Origin: Pelargonium nanum
Taxonomy: Eukaryota > Streptophyta > Magnoliopsida > Geraniales > Geraniaceae
Direction: 5' to 3'
Assembly: GCA_036897485.1 (NCBI GenBank)
Contig: JAYMTF010000222.1
Location: 1-44,263 of the forward strand
Length of the DNA stretch: 44,263 bases
Shown in pieces: positions 11,301 to 22,800 of the stretch. A program made the translations under genes and the position numbers. Every line of letters begins with the position of its first letter. Position 1 is the stretch's first letter. A model generated the notes under the pieces. That model did not search any database, was not told the origin of the DNA, and was given only the letters and a program-made list of their open reading frames with translations.

Positions 11301-11872
11301 AAAGGTCTTCCAATTATCAAGATCTACTATTTTGATGTTAAAAATAGTCTCTCAACTATTAAAAGAAATCTAGCAAAATAGTTCTTGAAATCTTTTTGTT
11401 GAATTTATGACATGACAATGAAAATTAAGATCCAAAATAATAGGATCCTTATTGTTAAAGGACATTTTTGGTGATTGTAAAGACCAAAAGGTCAAATATG
11501 AAAGGCTAATTTTGTTGGTATGCATATAAAAAAATAGTGGCTTTTATGTATGGTATGCCACTAATAATTGGCAAAGACATGAGTCACTTTTTGGAAATAG
11601 TGAAAATGGAAGATGTTTTTTGCAACAAAAAAAAATAGTAAGTGAAAAGATATATAAAAAGAGTTGAAGATGATGATGAGTAAGTGGAGAATCCAATGAG
11701 TTGTAGAAACAATATAATATTATTAGAATTATTTTATAAATAAAAGAATAAAAGTCATTTTTTTTAACAATTTTTCTCTTTCACTTTTATAATGATATGT
11801 TCTCAATTATTGCCTCTCTCCATCCTTCACTATCTCTTCATGACAACAAGTTAAACTTATTCAATTCTCACA
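11301..11872. other. Intergenic DNA with a low-copy-repeat look
   Basis: AT-rich with no gene. The stretch at about 11290-11480 (AGTCTCTCAACTATTAAAAG, GACATTTTTGGTGATTG) resembles common decayed plant inverted-repeat elements but could not be delimited. Confidence 0.4.
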
Positions 11873-11882
11873 CTACATGTCT

Positions 11883-12115
11883 TTTTTTTCTAAACCATGA
11901 GGTTCTTGAGCGGGCCCGTAAACTCGCAGTTGATACTTTTAAGCCGTTTTATCACACTCAGACTAATCCTCATTCGAGCCGGGTAGAACCACAAGGGTGG
12001 CGAAACTCTCCCTACCAAGTTTTAACGCAGCTGCATTCCCTGAGACTTGAACTCGAGACCTCAGGTTAAACTGGAACAACCCCTTACCAATTGACTCACG
12101 CGCTTGGTGGTGACC
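11883..12115 (-). mobile_element. Full-length tRNA-derived SINE, 10-bp TSD CTACATGTCT
   Basis: Read on the minus strand it starts AGGGTCACCACCAAGCGCGT, has A-box-like GAGTCAATTGGTAAGG and B-box-like CTCGAGTTCAAGTC. It continues with GAGGATTAGTCTGAGTGTGA and ACGGCTTAAAAG and ends in a poly(A) tail (T run at 11883-11888). The exact repeat CTACATGTCT flanks it at 11873-11882 and 12116-12125. Its head equals the one at 628-770, while its 3' half equals the other SINE type in this window. Confidence 0.9.
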
Positions 12116-12125
12116 CTACATGTCT

Positions 12126-13000
12126 CATGTAACATAATCACAACATTTTATTTAAAATTTTGAGAATTCGTTAATAAAAATTCTCATATCATATCACTAA
12201 ACACACTTCATTTTTTTCTTCTTTTTTTGTTAAATTCATTTGGATTTCAAAGTTTAAATGAATAGATGGATAGTTTATTAGTAAATCAGCGCTCATTAAC
12301 GATTTATTTTTGCACGTGATTCACTATATAAGATTGTCTTCTGATTGTGGATTAAGCAATACAATGAGAAAAAGCACTTTTATATTATACTTTTACCTTC
12401 TCTAAATAAATATTTAGGTTTACTTACATTTTTGTCTTAAAATAAGTGACTGTTCTTTTATACATATACTTTTTGTTCTTATAGTGTCTTGTTTTTCTTT
12501 TTGTTCTAAACTAAGAAATGAACTATTATTCTTTCGGTTTGCTACAAAACGTGCTATCAAGAATAAAATCTTGACGATTCTATCGTATTTGATTGCATAT
12601 ATTATATCATTGTAAGACAGATAAAACACAACGATCACATTTTACACTAGTTAATAAAACACAACAATAACATCATACACTTCATTTTCTCCTTCAAGCT
12701 TACACTTTTGTCTTTATTCCATGATTCCTCCTAATCTCATATGTATGAAAAATATGTTACTTTTTTGTAAAAATGACTTTCTAAATGAATTATTCGACAA
12801 GAAAGCTAATCCATCCTATCAATTAGAACTTATAATTTGAGTATGAACTTGCATATACCTGAAATCTTATCTCCATTTTAGCTGGTACGAATGGAGCTGA
12901 TATTTGTGTTTGTATTTCAAATACATAAATTTCGACCCACATTATTTTTCTAAATTTGAGATGCAATAAAAGAAGGGCCCCTTCAAAATTTAGGTTAAGT
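12126..13000. other. Gene-free intergenic stretch
   Basis: AT-rich DNA with short open frames only (such as 12420-12638, minus) and no recognisable product or transposon end. Confidence 0.55.
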
Positions 13001-13480
13001 TGGACAAATTTGCAAATTTTATACATGTAAAATCTGAAGCTTGGATGAACCCGAGTCTCTTTAGGTAGGGTACGAGTAAGGCATTTCCTCCCAAACTGAC
13101 ATGAAACTATAATTTCCATCTTTTGGTTCAAGTTTTATAAAATAAATTTGGTCACATTTTTGGTCGGGTTGGGAAACCAGTAAATTTTACAAATAAAACC
13201 TAAAATTCGATGCAAAACCCGCAACATGCACCCCTTTTTGAGTCGGCTTCTATCAAGACATTCTTTTAGTTCAAACCTTAGAGTCAACTTTTTGAATCCG
13301 AACCCGCAAGCACCTGTAACATAACCCAAAATTACAAGTCCGAGTCCCATAAAATGGACACTTACAATGTTCGGGTCATGTGATTCTCAACAAACTACGG
13401 GTCGAGCAAACCCACACTTCTCACACGTAGAACTCGAATCCACCTCAAAAGCTAAACAAACACACGCCCCTTTTAAATCG
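13001..13480. repeat. Decayed repeat rich in CCCG/CGGGT words
   Basis: Sequence such as GGTCGGGTTGGGAAACCAGT, AAAACCCGCAACATGCACCC and GTTCGGGTCATGTGATTC has the composition of a plant dispersed element related to the hAT-like repeats elsewhere in the window. The minus-strand open frames here (12823-13131 and 13135-13350) are judged to be repeat sequence. Confidence 0.35.
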
Positions 13481-13716
13481 ATACGAGAATAGTTCAGACA
13501 TTTTTCAATCCGAACTCAAAATAATTGATTTATTTTATTCCGAAAAAATAATTGATTTGAAATTCTTGTTAGCTAAAATCCATTTGTCAACTTTGCTGCG
13601 ATCCACACAAATGACCCTTCTAAAAAGTAGCCAGGTGTTGAGAACCCAAAAGCGAGTACAGTCAATAGCCACGACACCCGCGAGTACGAGAAACATAGAA
13701 TCTAATGTGGACAAGA

Positions 13717-14030
13717 CACGTGGCGTAGCTGTCGGGTCAAGTGAACGAGATACTACACGTGGGAATGGAGATGAAACGTCGATATAAGGCCACGTCAACA
13801 ATCCAGCTGTCTACAGATACGTCTAGGATCTTGCCACGTCAACAATCCAGCTGTCTCCAGCTACGTCTAGGATCTGGCCACGTTGAATCAGTCAGCTCCC
13901 ACCACCACCCATGTCTTCTTCTATTGTGGCTCCACACATTTTAAACTAACACCCACCGTCCGATCAACATACCATTTCCCACTAATCACAGTTGACCATT
14001 GACCCCAAATAAGTCTAGTCTTTTTATAGT
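13717..14030 (+). promoter_or_regulatory. Orphan G-box/W-box promoter-like cluster with a 44-bp repeat
   Basis: Two perfect CACGTG boxes (13717-13722 in GACACGTGGC, an ABRE-type context, and 13756-13761) precede three CCACGT cores at 13791, 13835 and 13879. These sit exactly 44 bp apart within a repeat containing CAATCCAGCTGTCT and ACGTCTAGGATCT. Two W-box cores TTGACC follow at 13992 and 13999, then TTTTTATAGTAATG near 14021. This order resembles a stress/ABA promoter. A transposon remnant starts at 14044 and no gene follows, so the target, if any, has been lost or moved. Confidence 0.5.
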
Positions 14031-14043
14031 AATGTATGGAATT

Positions 14044-14656
14044 TAGACTTGACAATTCGTGTTTCGGGTTCCGAATCGTATTTGGGACAAAACGGTTACA
14101 AATTGATCTTGTGCACGAATGTTTTAGGCCAGAAAACGCTTGTATGTCTATCTATCAGTTTTTACTGACACATATTATCAACTCGGGCCAATGATGACGC
14201 GCAGACACTGACGACTATTTGGCTAATTCTAGATGGAAAAATGGATACACATCGACTTTGGATATGAAACGCTAGTATGCTACCATACGACTATTTATAT
14301 GTTTGGTGTCAATATTATCGGGTGTGGCCCACTTTGTTCACTCATTATCATTAGGTCGGTGATGACTTACATGGTTTTTTTTTCTTCAAAAAGTTGAGCT
14401 ACACAATAGGGGGCAGTTCTCCCCTTTTAACCCAAAACCCCACCCCACCCGGCGCAATGAGATTTGAACTCACGACCTCCCACATGAAGATGTGTTTCTT
14501 GACCATTGCGCCACCCCCTAAAGGGCTTCTTACGGGTTTTGGACTGCATATATTGCAATTTCTTGTTATCAAAATGGACTTAGACTGAGCTTGGGCGATC
14601 CCTATTAGTTTATTTGGACATTATATATTCGGGTCGCAACTCGTTTGTCATATCTA
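14044..14656. mobile_element. hAT-like element with a nested SINE
   Basis: The left end is TAGACTTGACAATTCGTG and the right end read inverted is TAGATATGACAAACGAGT, matching the TAGAGTTGGCAA-type ends of the element at 8598. The interior contains CGGGTTCCGAATCG and ATCGGGTGTGGCCCAC. The 8-bp flanks do not match. A SINE occupies about 14372-14526 inside it. Confidence 0.6.
14372..14526 (-). mobile_element. tRNA-derived SINE nested in a hAT-like element
   Basis: On the minus strand it reads AGGGGGTGGCGCAATGGTCA (A box) and then GGTCGTGAGTTCAAATCTCA (B box), and ends in a poly(A) run seen as T's near 14374-14382. The flanks CTTACATGG and CTTACGGG may be a decayed target duplication. Its body differs from the other SINEs, so it is a separate family. 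Confidence 0.7.
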
Positions 14657-15087
14657 CTTTCAGAATGTCGAAGGATAAATTGTTTCTTGTATGAGAATGG
14701 TGTGAAAATGAGTAATGTATGCTATCAACTGGAAATTATATTGTTCACATTTGATTTAAAAGACTCGTAACAATAGATATTATATTTGATTCATTATAGT
14801 TGTATATGCTGAAAATAACGATATGACATGCATTTAACATGCGTAAATTATAATTAGCGAACACGAGTTGTGCTTGCAATATGAATGGACCAATTATTCA
14901 ATGGCACTAGGTATTTTGATGTCATATTTTGTAATTACTTATTATAGAAGAAATCTCAAAATATTAGACTCTATATTTCATTCAAAGACATGTCTTTTTC
15001 TAGCATTTAATTGAAATGTTTTGTAACTACTAAGAAACCTCTAAAATTTTAATTGTCATGCTCTAACAATTTATTTTGTTTCAAATT
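14657..15087. other. Gene-free AT-rich stretch
   Basis: No open frame, repeat end or regulatory cluster was recognised. Confidence 0.5.
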
Positions 15088-15450
15088 GGTATGTAACTTA
15101 TTTGCTTTTGTTATAATTTGGTTCACAAACTATTTATATTTTTTAATTTAGTTTTTCAACTGTATTATTATTTTTTTTTTTTAGATAACGTATTATTTTG
15201 TTTCAAATTAATCTAATCCATGACGGTGATGTCAAGTTAGAATGAGATGACATTCTTTCTAGAAGAAAACAATAGAATTCTTTTGTTGATGGAGCAACAC
15301 GTTACGCTTAAGTTAAGTAGATTTATGAATTTGACTTTTCTGAAACAAAATTGTACAATCAGTGTCTAAAATAACATAAAATAAGTATCAAATTAGAACA
15401 ATGGGAATAATTTGAGACCAAATTGAAACAAAAATAAAGTTAAGTACCTA
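15088..15450. mobile_element. Inverted-repeat MITE
   Basis: The left arm GGTATGTAACTTATTTGC...TTTGTTATAATTTGGT is inverted at the right as ACCAAATTGAAACAAAAATA...GTTAAGTACC. The arms are about 40 bp long with gaps. No coding sequence is present. A related element appears at 41230-41389. Confidence 0.55.
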
Positions 15451-15949
15451 TTTAAAGCAACACAAAAATTATAATATTTTCCAACCATGAATAATGATGA
15501 TTTAAGCCATTTCATATGTTGATAATTAAACTAATTTCATGACTAAATTTTAGTCTTCATGTTCACATTATTGTTCTACCAATTTTTTTATTTCATATTA
15601 TTGTTCTACCAAATTAATTTCTTGAAATGTTTATTTTCCAAGCAAATGATTGCCAAATAAGTGGCTTCAATTTTTTGCAATTAGTCATAGTCATAGTCAA
15701 TATTTAATGTTTTCATTAAAAATGATGACTTTATTATAAAAATAGTTACATGTATTGCACTCGAAAAATATATTAGTAATTTGTACATAATTTTAAAACA
15801 ATTTTAATGATAACATGTTCAATAGTGACTTTAATATTTAAATACATTTAATCAATAAATTATTGCCAACCATATGAAAAATAAACAAATATATACGTTT
15901 TGGCCGGCATGACAATTTTACTCTCTACAACGCACAATTTATTTCAAAT
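15451..15949. other. Gene-free AT-rich stretch
   Basis: A short ATTATTGTTCTACCAA duplication occurs near 15566 and 15596. Nothing else was recognised. Confidence 0.5.
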
Positions 15950-16700
15950 GATTATTAAATAACGATCTATCACAATTACAAATTCGCTCAATTGAATAAC
16001 GATATTTCATTCAAATTTGTTACTTTCAGAAAACATGTTGGGACGTGTATGTGCATTGACTTTGTCATATCCAGTTTTCAAGATTCGAACAAACACTATA
16101 TATAACTAGAGACGTGAAGACTATTGTACTCTCAATAATACACATTTTTTCACGAGTAATTATTAAATAGCTAGACGTCGTCTCTTACATTAGTTATAAA
16201 TTCACTCAATTGAATAACGCTTCGTTAAAATCTCGTACATTTAATGAAATATATACATCGGGACGCTTATGTTCAATTACTTATTATATATATCATATCC
16301 TATTTATAAGATTCTAATGATATTATTATTTGTTTAATTGACATATATTTAATGATAAATATCATATATATACAAACTATGTATACACACACATTTTATT
16401 TTCAATGAATATTAATTAGACACGTCAATCATAAATTTTGCTCCAATAAATAATAACGTTTCATTGATTTTTTTTTGTATTTAACAAAACACGTCGGTAC
16501 GTGTACATAACATGTATACATACAAACATTGTTTTAGTGATTATTAACACACGTCATATCTCGACAATCATAAGTTTACTCGAATGTACGATGGTTTCAT
16601 TGAAAACCAGTGTATACTCAACAGAACATACACATGCAGTAATGTATCTGATGTCATATCCGATTTGTAATATACTCATATTATTTTATTAATTGACATA
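15950..16700. repeat. Highly diverged tandem array, about four units
   Basis: Units start near 15950, 16157, 16406 and 16539 with GATTATTAAAT-like sequence. Each continues with ATCACAATTACAAATTCGCT or a similar stretch, then GAATAACG and TTTCATT. The first and third units carry GGGACGTGTATG or GGTACGTGTACA, and most carry TCATATCC. Spacing is irregular (133-249 bp) and identity is low, so the array is old. Confidence 0.5.
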
Positions 16701-18560
16701 TAATTAACGTGAAAGATCGTCTCTACTTAATAATTTATGTTTTCTTGTTTTAAATATTTTTTTCCTTGAGCTATTGGTGTCCCTACTTGTGAAATTGCAG
16801 GCTAAATTAGGGGAAGAAATTTAAGAAAATGTCCTATTTCTTCAACCACTTCCAACCATATTTTAAAGTCAACTAGTTAACTTCTAGTTTTCTATTATGG
16901 TGATGCAATAAACTTGTTTATGTGTCCATATATTATAATCACTTTCATATCCACATTTTTCATATGCTTATTTATCAATGCAAAAAATGGATAGTTAGTC
17001 ACTTTTTGTTGCATAAAATAAGAGAATATGGAGAAAATAATGAAGAAAATTTTGCTATTTCCATTTCTATAATAAAAAAGTGTCATTTTAGAAGGTAAAT
17101 AAAGAAAAAACATATTTATAACATTCCCATAATAACCCTTCATTATTACCAAATGTAGCATTTTTATTAGTACTAATAATTAATGAGTATAAACACTATT
17201 AAATAATATTAATTATGTCTTCTTACATAATTTCTTAATTTGTGTGAAAACTTTAAAATTACCATTATTTTGAAAGAAAATAGTAATTATTAGGAGTCAA
17301 CAGATTTAAAAACTATTTATTGAAAAAATAAATATTGCCTCCATGACATAATTAATGTCATTTTAAATTATTTTTCACACAAATTAAAAAACAATGTATC
17401 TTTCAAAGAAAGTAAAATAACCCAACTAAACATATTTTAATGTAAAATTCATTAAATAGAAGAGTGACTAAAACGTCTTCCAAACGCAACATTATATCCT
17501 AGTAAAGTTAAGTTTTCTCATTCGTTGCATTGAATCTCAAAATCCGTGAATATCAACATTTAATCTCATAAGCATTTCATCACCTATATCAAATAACCGT
17601 GTTCTCGCTATCAACAAAATTTTGTTATAAAACGTCATTAACTAATGTTGTATGTAGCTTAGTTGACTTTTCTTTATCAACCCATTTAATTTAACAAACA
17701 AATCTTTACTTCTTAGAATGAAACAAGACCAATTCATGGTTATTGTGATGAAGAAAATTAGATCAAAAACATGGAAAATTCATGATAATTAAAATAAACA
17801 AATAAAAACCAAAATGATGTGAGCTATTGCTTTCAAGCAAGAAAGCTAAGGATCAAAAGGTATGTATAGTAGCATATTCTTATTGAGCATGAGATCATTT
17901 CAATATTTTTCTTCTAAATCTTAAATAATATTTAATTTCATTTTCAAAACCCCAATAATTGATGTCATTATTAAATTGTCCCAAACATGGTGGAAATAAA
18001 ATATTAATATTCACCACCACCCATATGGAACAAAGCCCCAAAACAGTGGAAAACCAATTTCCAATAATTAGGTTTTTCTTGTCTTGTTTTGTTCACAAAA
18101 ATATATTTCAAAAATATTAAATTTGATGCAATATATAGCAAAATATTAGTAGTAATAAATAAATAAATAAATAAATATCCGAGTTGACTCGGCTCATAAC
18201 ACAAGCAACCTCTCACATGGTGTAGCCATGATCTATGGGACCCCAAAATTAAATTCTCCACCAATTGATACATTATTGGGTGTGAATATAAATGTAAAAG
18301 CAATAAAAATTTAATTAATAAATGTTTATTTGAATGAAAAATATAAAAATAACTTATATAAGAAGTTTCGAGTTTAAATTGCTAAACAAATAAACACGGT
18401 GCGATTTGCATAATCTCGTATGTGACGCCAACTTTAAGCATTAAAATAAATATATGATATTTTTTAAAGGAAAATAAATCTATTATTACACTTAGTTTAG
18501 ATTGAACTTTTATTTCAATTGATTATCAATATTATAGTTTATTACTTTAACGCTCACATG
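16701..18560. other. Gene-free AT-rich intergenic stretch
   Basis: About 1.9 kb without a recognisable gene. It includes an (AAAT)n-type microsatellite at about 18155-18177. The minus-strand open frames at 16895-17161 and 18004-18303 show no family features. Confidence 0.55.
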
Positions 18561-18833
18561 TTAGAATTCTAAGCGTCTAAACTTAAATACTCCGTAAAAA
18601 AAAAAATTCTATATTCTCTCAAACTCTTCCTCAAATCCCGCTTTGTCGCAATTAGTGGCTTATGCAGGAAGCATAATAGATTTGCTTCGTCTCTTTCTTC
18701 AGTCCACGATCCACGCGCAAAACAACAATCCAGTTCTAGGTAAATTAAAATCCAGTATGACGACGTCTCCAGCAAGACTTAAATAAAAAAAAACAAAACT
18801 ACAAAATAAATGGATCAAACGCAATAAATTAAT

Positions 18834-19245
18834 TGTCTCTTTGTGCATTTCTGTCCACCCGCACAGGTCAAAGTCACAACAGACTCGCACATATGTTGAC
18901 TTATCAACGCACATATAAAACTTGGACCATCTAAATTCAACTAACGACTTGTCCAAACGACAAATATTTACTTTTCACATTTCTCAAGAGGTTAACGTTC
19001 GTAATCTAAGTCGGAATGTAATAATTACCCGAACAACTGCAACTCATATCCCCACTCCTCCAAGAAGACTCGATATGCAAAGCTAAATGCAAAAAAAAAA
19101 ATAATAATAATAATTGTTTCTCTTTCTGTCCACCAGCATAGGGTCAAAATCACAATAGACTCGCGCATCAGCAGACATTGCAGAATATAAATTCAACCGA
19201 CGAATTGTCCGAACAAACAAATATTTACTTTTTACTCAACTCCAA
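18834..19245. repeat. Direct duplication upstream of the SAC gene
   Basis: About 145 bp at 18834-18980 recurs diverged at about 19113-19245. Shared landmarks are CTTTCTGTCCACC, GGTCAAA(G/A)TCACAA(C/T)AGACTCG, AAATTCAAC(T/C)(A/G)ACGA and CAAATATTTACTTTT. The second copy ends about 570 bp before the SAC start codon, so both may lie in its upstream region. Confidence 0.7.
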
Positions 19246-19483
19246 AATACAAAAATGGAAACCAATTCAACACAAAAGATTTATATTATAAATAGCAATA
19301 TTAGGCTCCTATTTCTTGCATTATTTGCATTTTTTCTACTTATATATATATACACATTGTGTTCATATGTAACAAAAAAATAAAATTAATTCAAAAAAAT
19401 AAAAATAAAAATATAAAATCTCAAAGAAGCAAAGCAAAGCAAAGCCATTTTGTATATTTTCTGTGGACACATTCGCCGGAGCA

Positions 19484-19502
19484 ATCTCTCTCTCTCTCTC
19501 TG
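19484..19502 (+). repeat. CT-rich microsatellite in the probable SAC 5'UTR
   Basis: A (CT)n run lies about 310 bp before the SAC ATG, downstream of a TATATATATA stretch near 19341. Such pyrimidine tracts are common in plant 5'UTRs and core promoters. Confidence 0.5.
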
Positions 19503-19814
19503 AAAATCTCAATTTCTCAAACCAAACACTCACAAAACGCTCTGTTTCGCATCTCAATCTCGCCATTTTCGCAGACCACACAGTCTCTGCGAGCTCCGAT
19601 TCGGATTGGTTTCATGATTTTCACCACCTGAAACTGTGTGTTTTTTGAATTTTTTGCTGTGTATCTATGGATTGTGTGATGTGTAATAGATTTGAGTTTT
19701 TGGCGGTTTTGTATGAGAATATGCAGTGGACTAGTTTTTGAGACTTGTGTTTGGTTAGATTTGAATCGGTTGAGCTGAGTTGACCCGGGCTCGGAGCTCG
19801 GGATCTCAGTTTCC

Positions 19815-22800
19815 ATGGCGTCGGAGAAGGAGAAGGAGCTCAGGAACTGGATTGACGAGCAGTCTGATCTCAGTTCGTGTCACTTGCAGAAGTTCAGGCT
19901 CTACGAGACTCGCTCGGTATATTTCTATTTCTGTTTTGCTCTCTCTCTCTCTCTCTTTTTTTTTGTGTGTAATTTGCTTGTGATTTTAGCTTTGTTTTGT
20001 TAGTGTTGCAGGTTTGGTTCAGTTGGTGTGGTTTTGAATTGATCAGATTTGATTTGATTTGCAACAGTGTGTTTCTTGAATTTTGCTATTTGGCTGTTTT
20101 AGTTAGGTTTGGCTTCAGTTTGAATTGCCGGTTACCAGTTTCTTCCAGCTTGTTGTGGTTTTGAATTGATTTGCCACAGTGTGTTTCTTGAAGTTTGCTG
20201 TGTTTGTGCATTGATATTTAATTGTAAAGTTTGTTTTTTTGTTAGGTTTGGCTTCAGTTTGAATTGCTTGTTACCCGATTCTTCGAGCTTGGCCTAACTT
20301 TGATACTTTGTTATGGTTTGGAGTTAATCAGATTTGATTTGCTACGGTGGTTTCTTGAATTTTGATGTGTTTTTTGGTTTTTTGTGCATTGATATTTGGT
20401 AGTAAAGTTTGGTCGATCTAGTCATGGTTTGGCTTCAGTTATACCTTGTTTGCTACTGGTTTCTTCGAGCTTGGCCTAACTGTGATGTATTCGTGTATGC
20501 TGCTGATTTGCTTGCTTTGATTTGTTGTTGTATTGTGTTGGCAATTTTTTGCTTCTTTGTTATTAAAGGGTGAGACTTTGAGCTGACTTTTTTGAATGTA
20601 AGGTTTATGTTTAGGTGTATGGGAGTTGCGGACTCAAATTTGTAATTTTGGTTGAGGAACTCTCATACTCATTGTTTTATGCAACAGAACTTTTATATGA
20701 TTGGAAGAGACAAGAATAGAACTTTTTGGAGGGTGTTAAAGATTGACCGTTTAGAGCCTTCTGAATTGAACATTCTTGAAGATCCCACAAATTACTCAGA
20801 AGTTGAATGTTGCGACCTGCTGAAACGGATACATGAAGGGAACAGGTCGACGGGTGGACTTAAATTTGTCACCACTTGTTATGGAATCATTGGTATTTTT
20901 TGTTCCTATGCCCTTCTGTTCCGTGCTTATTTGTTTTGCCTCATAACTAATGAAGTTTTCTCCTCATTTTAGGGTTCATCAAATTCTTGGGACCTTATTA
21001 TATGCTGCTTATAACAAAAAGAAGGAAGATTGGTGCAATTTGTGGGCACACAATATATGCTATTACCAAAAGCGAGATGATTCCAATTCCGAATTCAGCC
21101 GTCCGATCCAATATGGCTAATTCTAAGAATGAGAACAGGTCTTTTGTCCATTCTGCATGTAAATGTAATATGTCCTTGGTACTTCTAAGGGGACCTAAGA
21201 CATTAGTGTTACATAGTGTGTATGTATTTAGAAGAGACACGTGTTATAGTGTGGTTGCTCTACTTGATTTCAGTTACTTACGTAGTTTGCCATTCTCTTT
21301 TAATAGTAGACAGTTTCTTCGTCACCTTGGTAACCTCTGTACTAGTTTTGTTAATAAATCCTTCGAAGTTATATCCGTAATGTGCCTTCTGTCCTTTTAA
21401 GTAGTCTCATTCCGTGCTGGTATTTTTAGCTCATTCTGTAGATGGATTAATAGTTCATAATTTTCAATTGAAATAGTTGTAAATACACGTGGCTTATAAT
21501 GTTTCATAGGGCTATGGCCAGTTCATTTCGTGCAAATTTACAGGAGCAAACTTCATTGCTGTTGTGATGTAAATATAACATATTTATTGAGGCAAGGTAT
21601 CATCAGGGTTCAGGGGAAAAGTCGTTTCTCTTTATTTTATATTCTTTTACTTATTTATGTCTTTATTTTTCTTGTTCAATTTGTACTAATGAAAGTTACT
21701 TCATCGCCATTGCTTTCATTTGATGATATTTTTATGCATGTAATAATGTATTGTGCCTTTCTTTTCTTGTTTCTTTGTTGTAACATAGATACAAGAAGCT
21801 CCTATGCACAGTGGATCTTACAAAGGACTTCTTCTTCAGCTATTCGTACAACATCATGCACAGTCTTCAGAAGAACTTATGTAAATATGAGGCAGGGCAA
21901 TTCCACTATGAAACAATGTTTGTTTGGAATGAGTTCTTAACTCGTGGGATCCGCAATAACCTAAAAAACACTCTGTGGACAGTTGCATTAGTTTATGGCT
22001 TCTTCAAACAGGTTTGAATTTTTTTTAAGTGATTACTTCCTGTTATCAAAATCTTCAAATATGCATGTTTGAGGTTAATTTATTGAACTTTTATGTTTGT
22101 TGTAAATAAATTCACATCGATGCTGATGGTAGGTATCAGGCTGTTATGCTATAACTTTTCATTGGTGCATGTTCCTTTGTATTTTTCCCCTTCATTTTTT
22201 GAACTTCAATTTTGCAAATTTTGATGTAACATGTGGTTTCTTGCTTTGCCATGTAGGTCAAACTCTCAGTATCTGACAAGGATTTCAAGTTAACCCTCAT
22301 TGCCAGACGCTCACGACATTATGCTGGGACCAGGTTTGAACTAAAGAGCATGCTAGTCTTGATATACAATTTTAATGGTTTAGAGCTACACTGTTATGAA
22401 TGTCTGTTTTTGAATGCAGGAGTGCTAGAAATCTATTTGTTTTTTTCCCCTATCATGTTCGATAAGCCTTTTTCCTGTACCTGTTCACTTTTTTGACCCC
22501 TTGTAGATGCTCCCAGATCCTAGTTTAGGTTCCTAGAGATGATTATCATGCTAGTATTTTCCTTTAATGTTTTCATGAATCTCACTTTGCCCTTTGTTTT
22601 CTTCTTTAGATACTTAAAGCGAGGTGTAAATGAAAAGGGTAGAGTGGCTAATGATGTCGAAACAGAACAGATTGTATTTGAAGATGTTCCTGAAGGATGC
22701 CCAATGCAAATAAGTTCAGTTGTACAAAACCGGGGTTCTATTCCACTTTTCTGGTCACAGGAAACCTCAAGACTGAATATCAAACCCGACATTATATGTA

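Noticed and set aside
13535-13944. Overlapping open frames of 67-88 residues on both strands
   Set aside because: They cross a 44-bp repeat and a G-box cluster, overlap one another and show no family features.
14400-14515. Possible minus-strand tRNA gene
   Set aside because: A and B boxes are present, but no acceptor stem pairs across the ends and a poly(A) tail follows, so it is a SINE.
18178-18260. GC-richer patch GAGTTGACTCGGCTCATAAC with CATGGTGTAGCCATGATC
   Set aside because: It looked like an exon or tRNA-like fragment, but no splice-consistent frame, tRNA fold or transposon end could be supported.
20987-21400. 137-residue plus-strand open frame
   Set aside because: Only 20973-21138 is SAC exon 3. 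The rest reads through the donor site at 21139 into intron.
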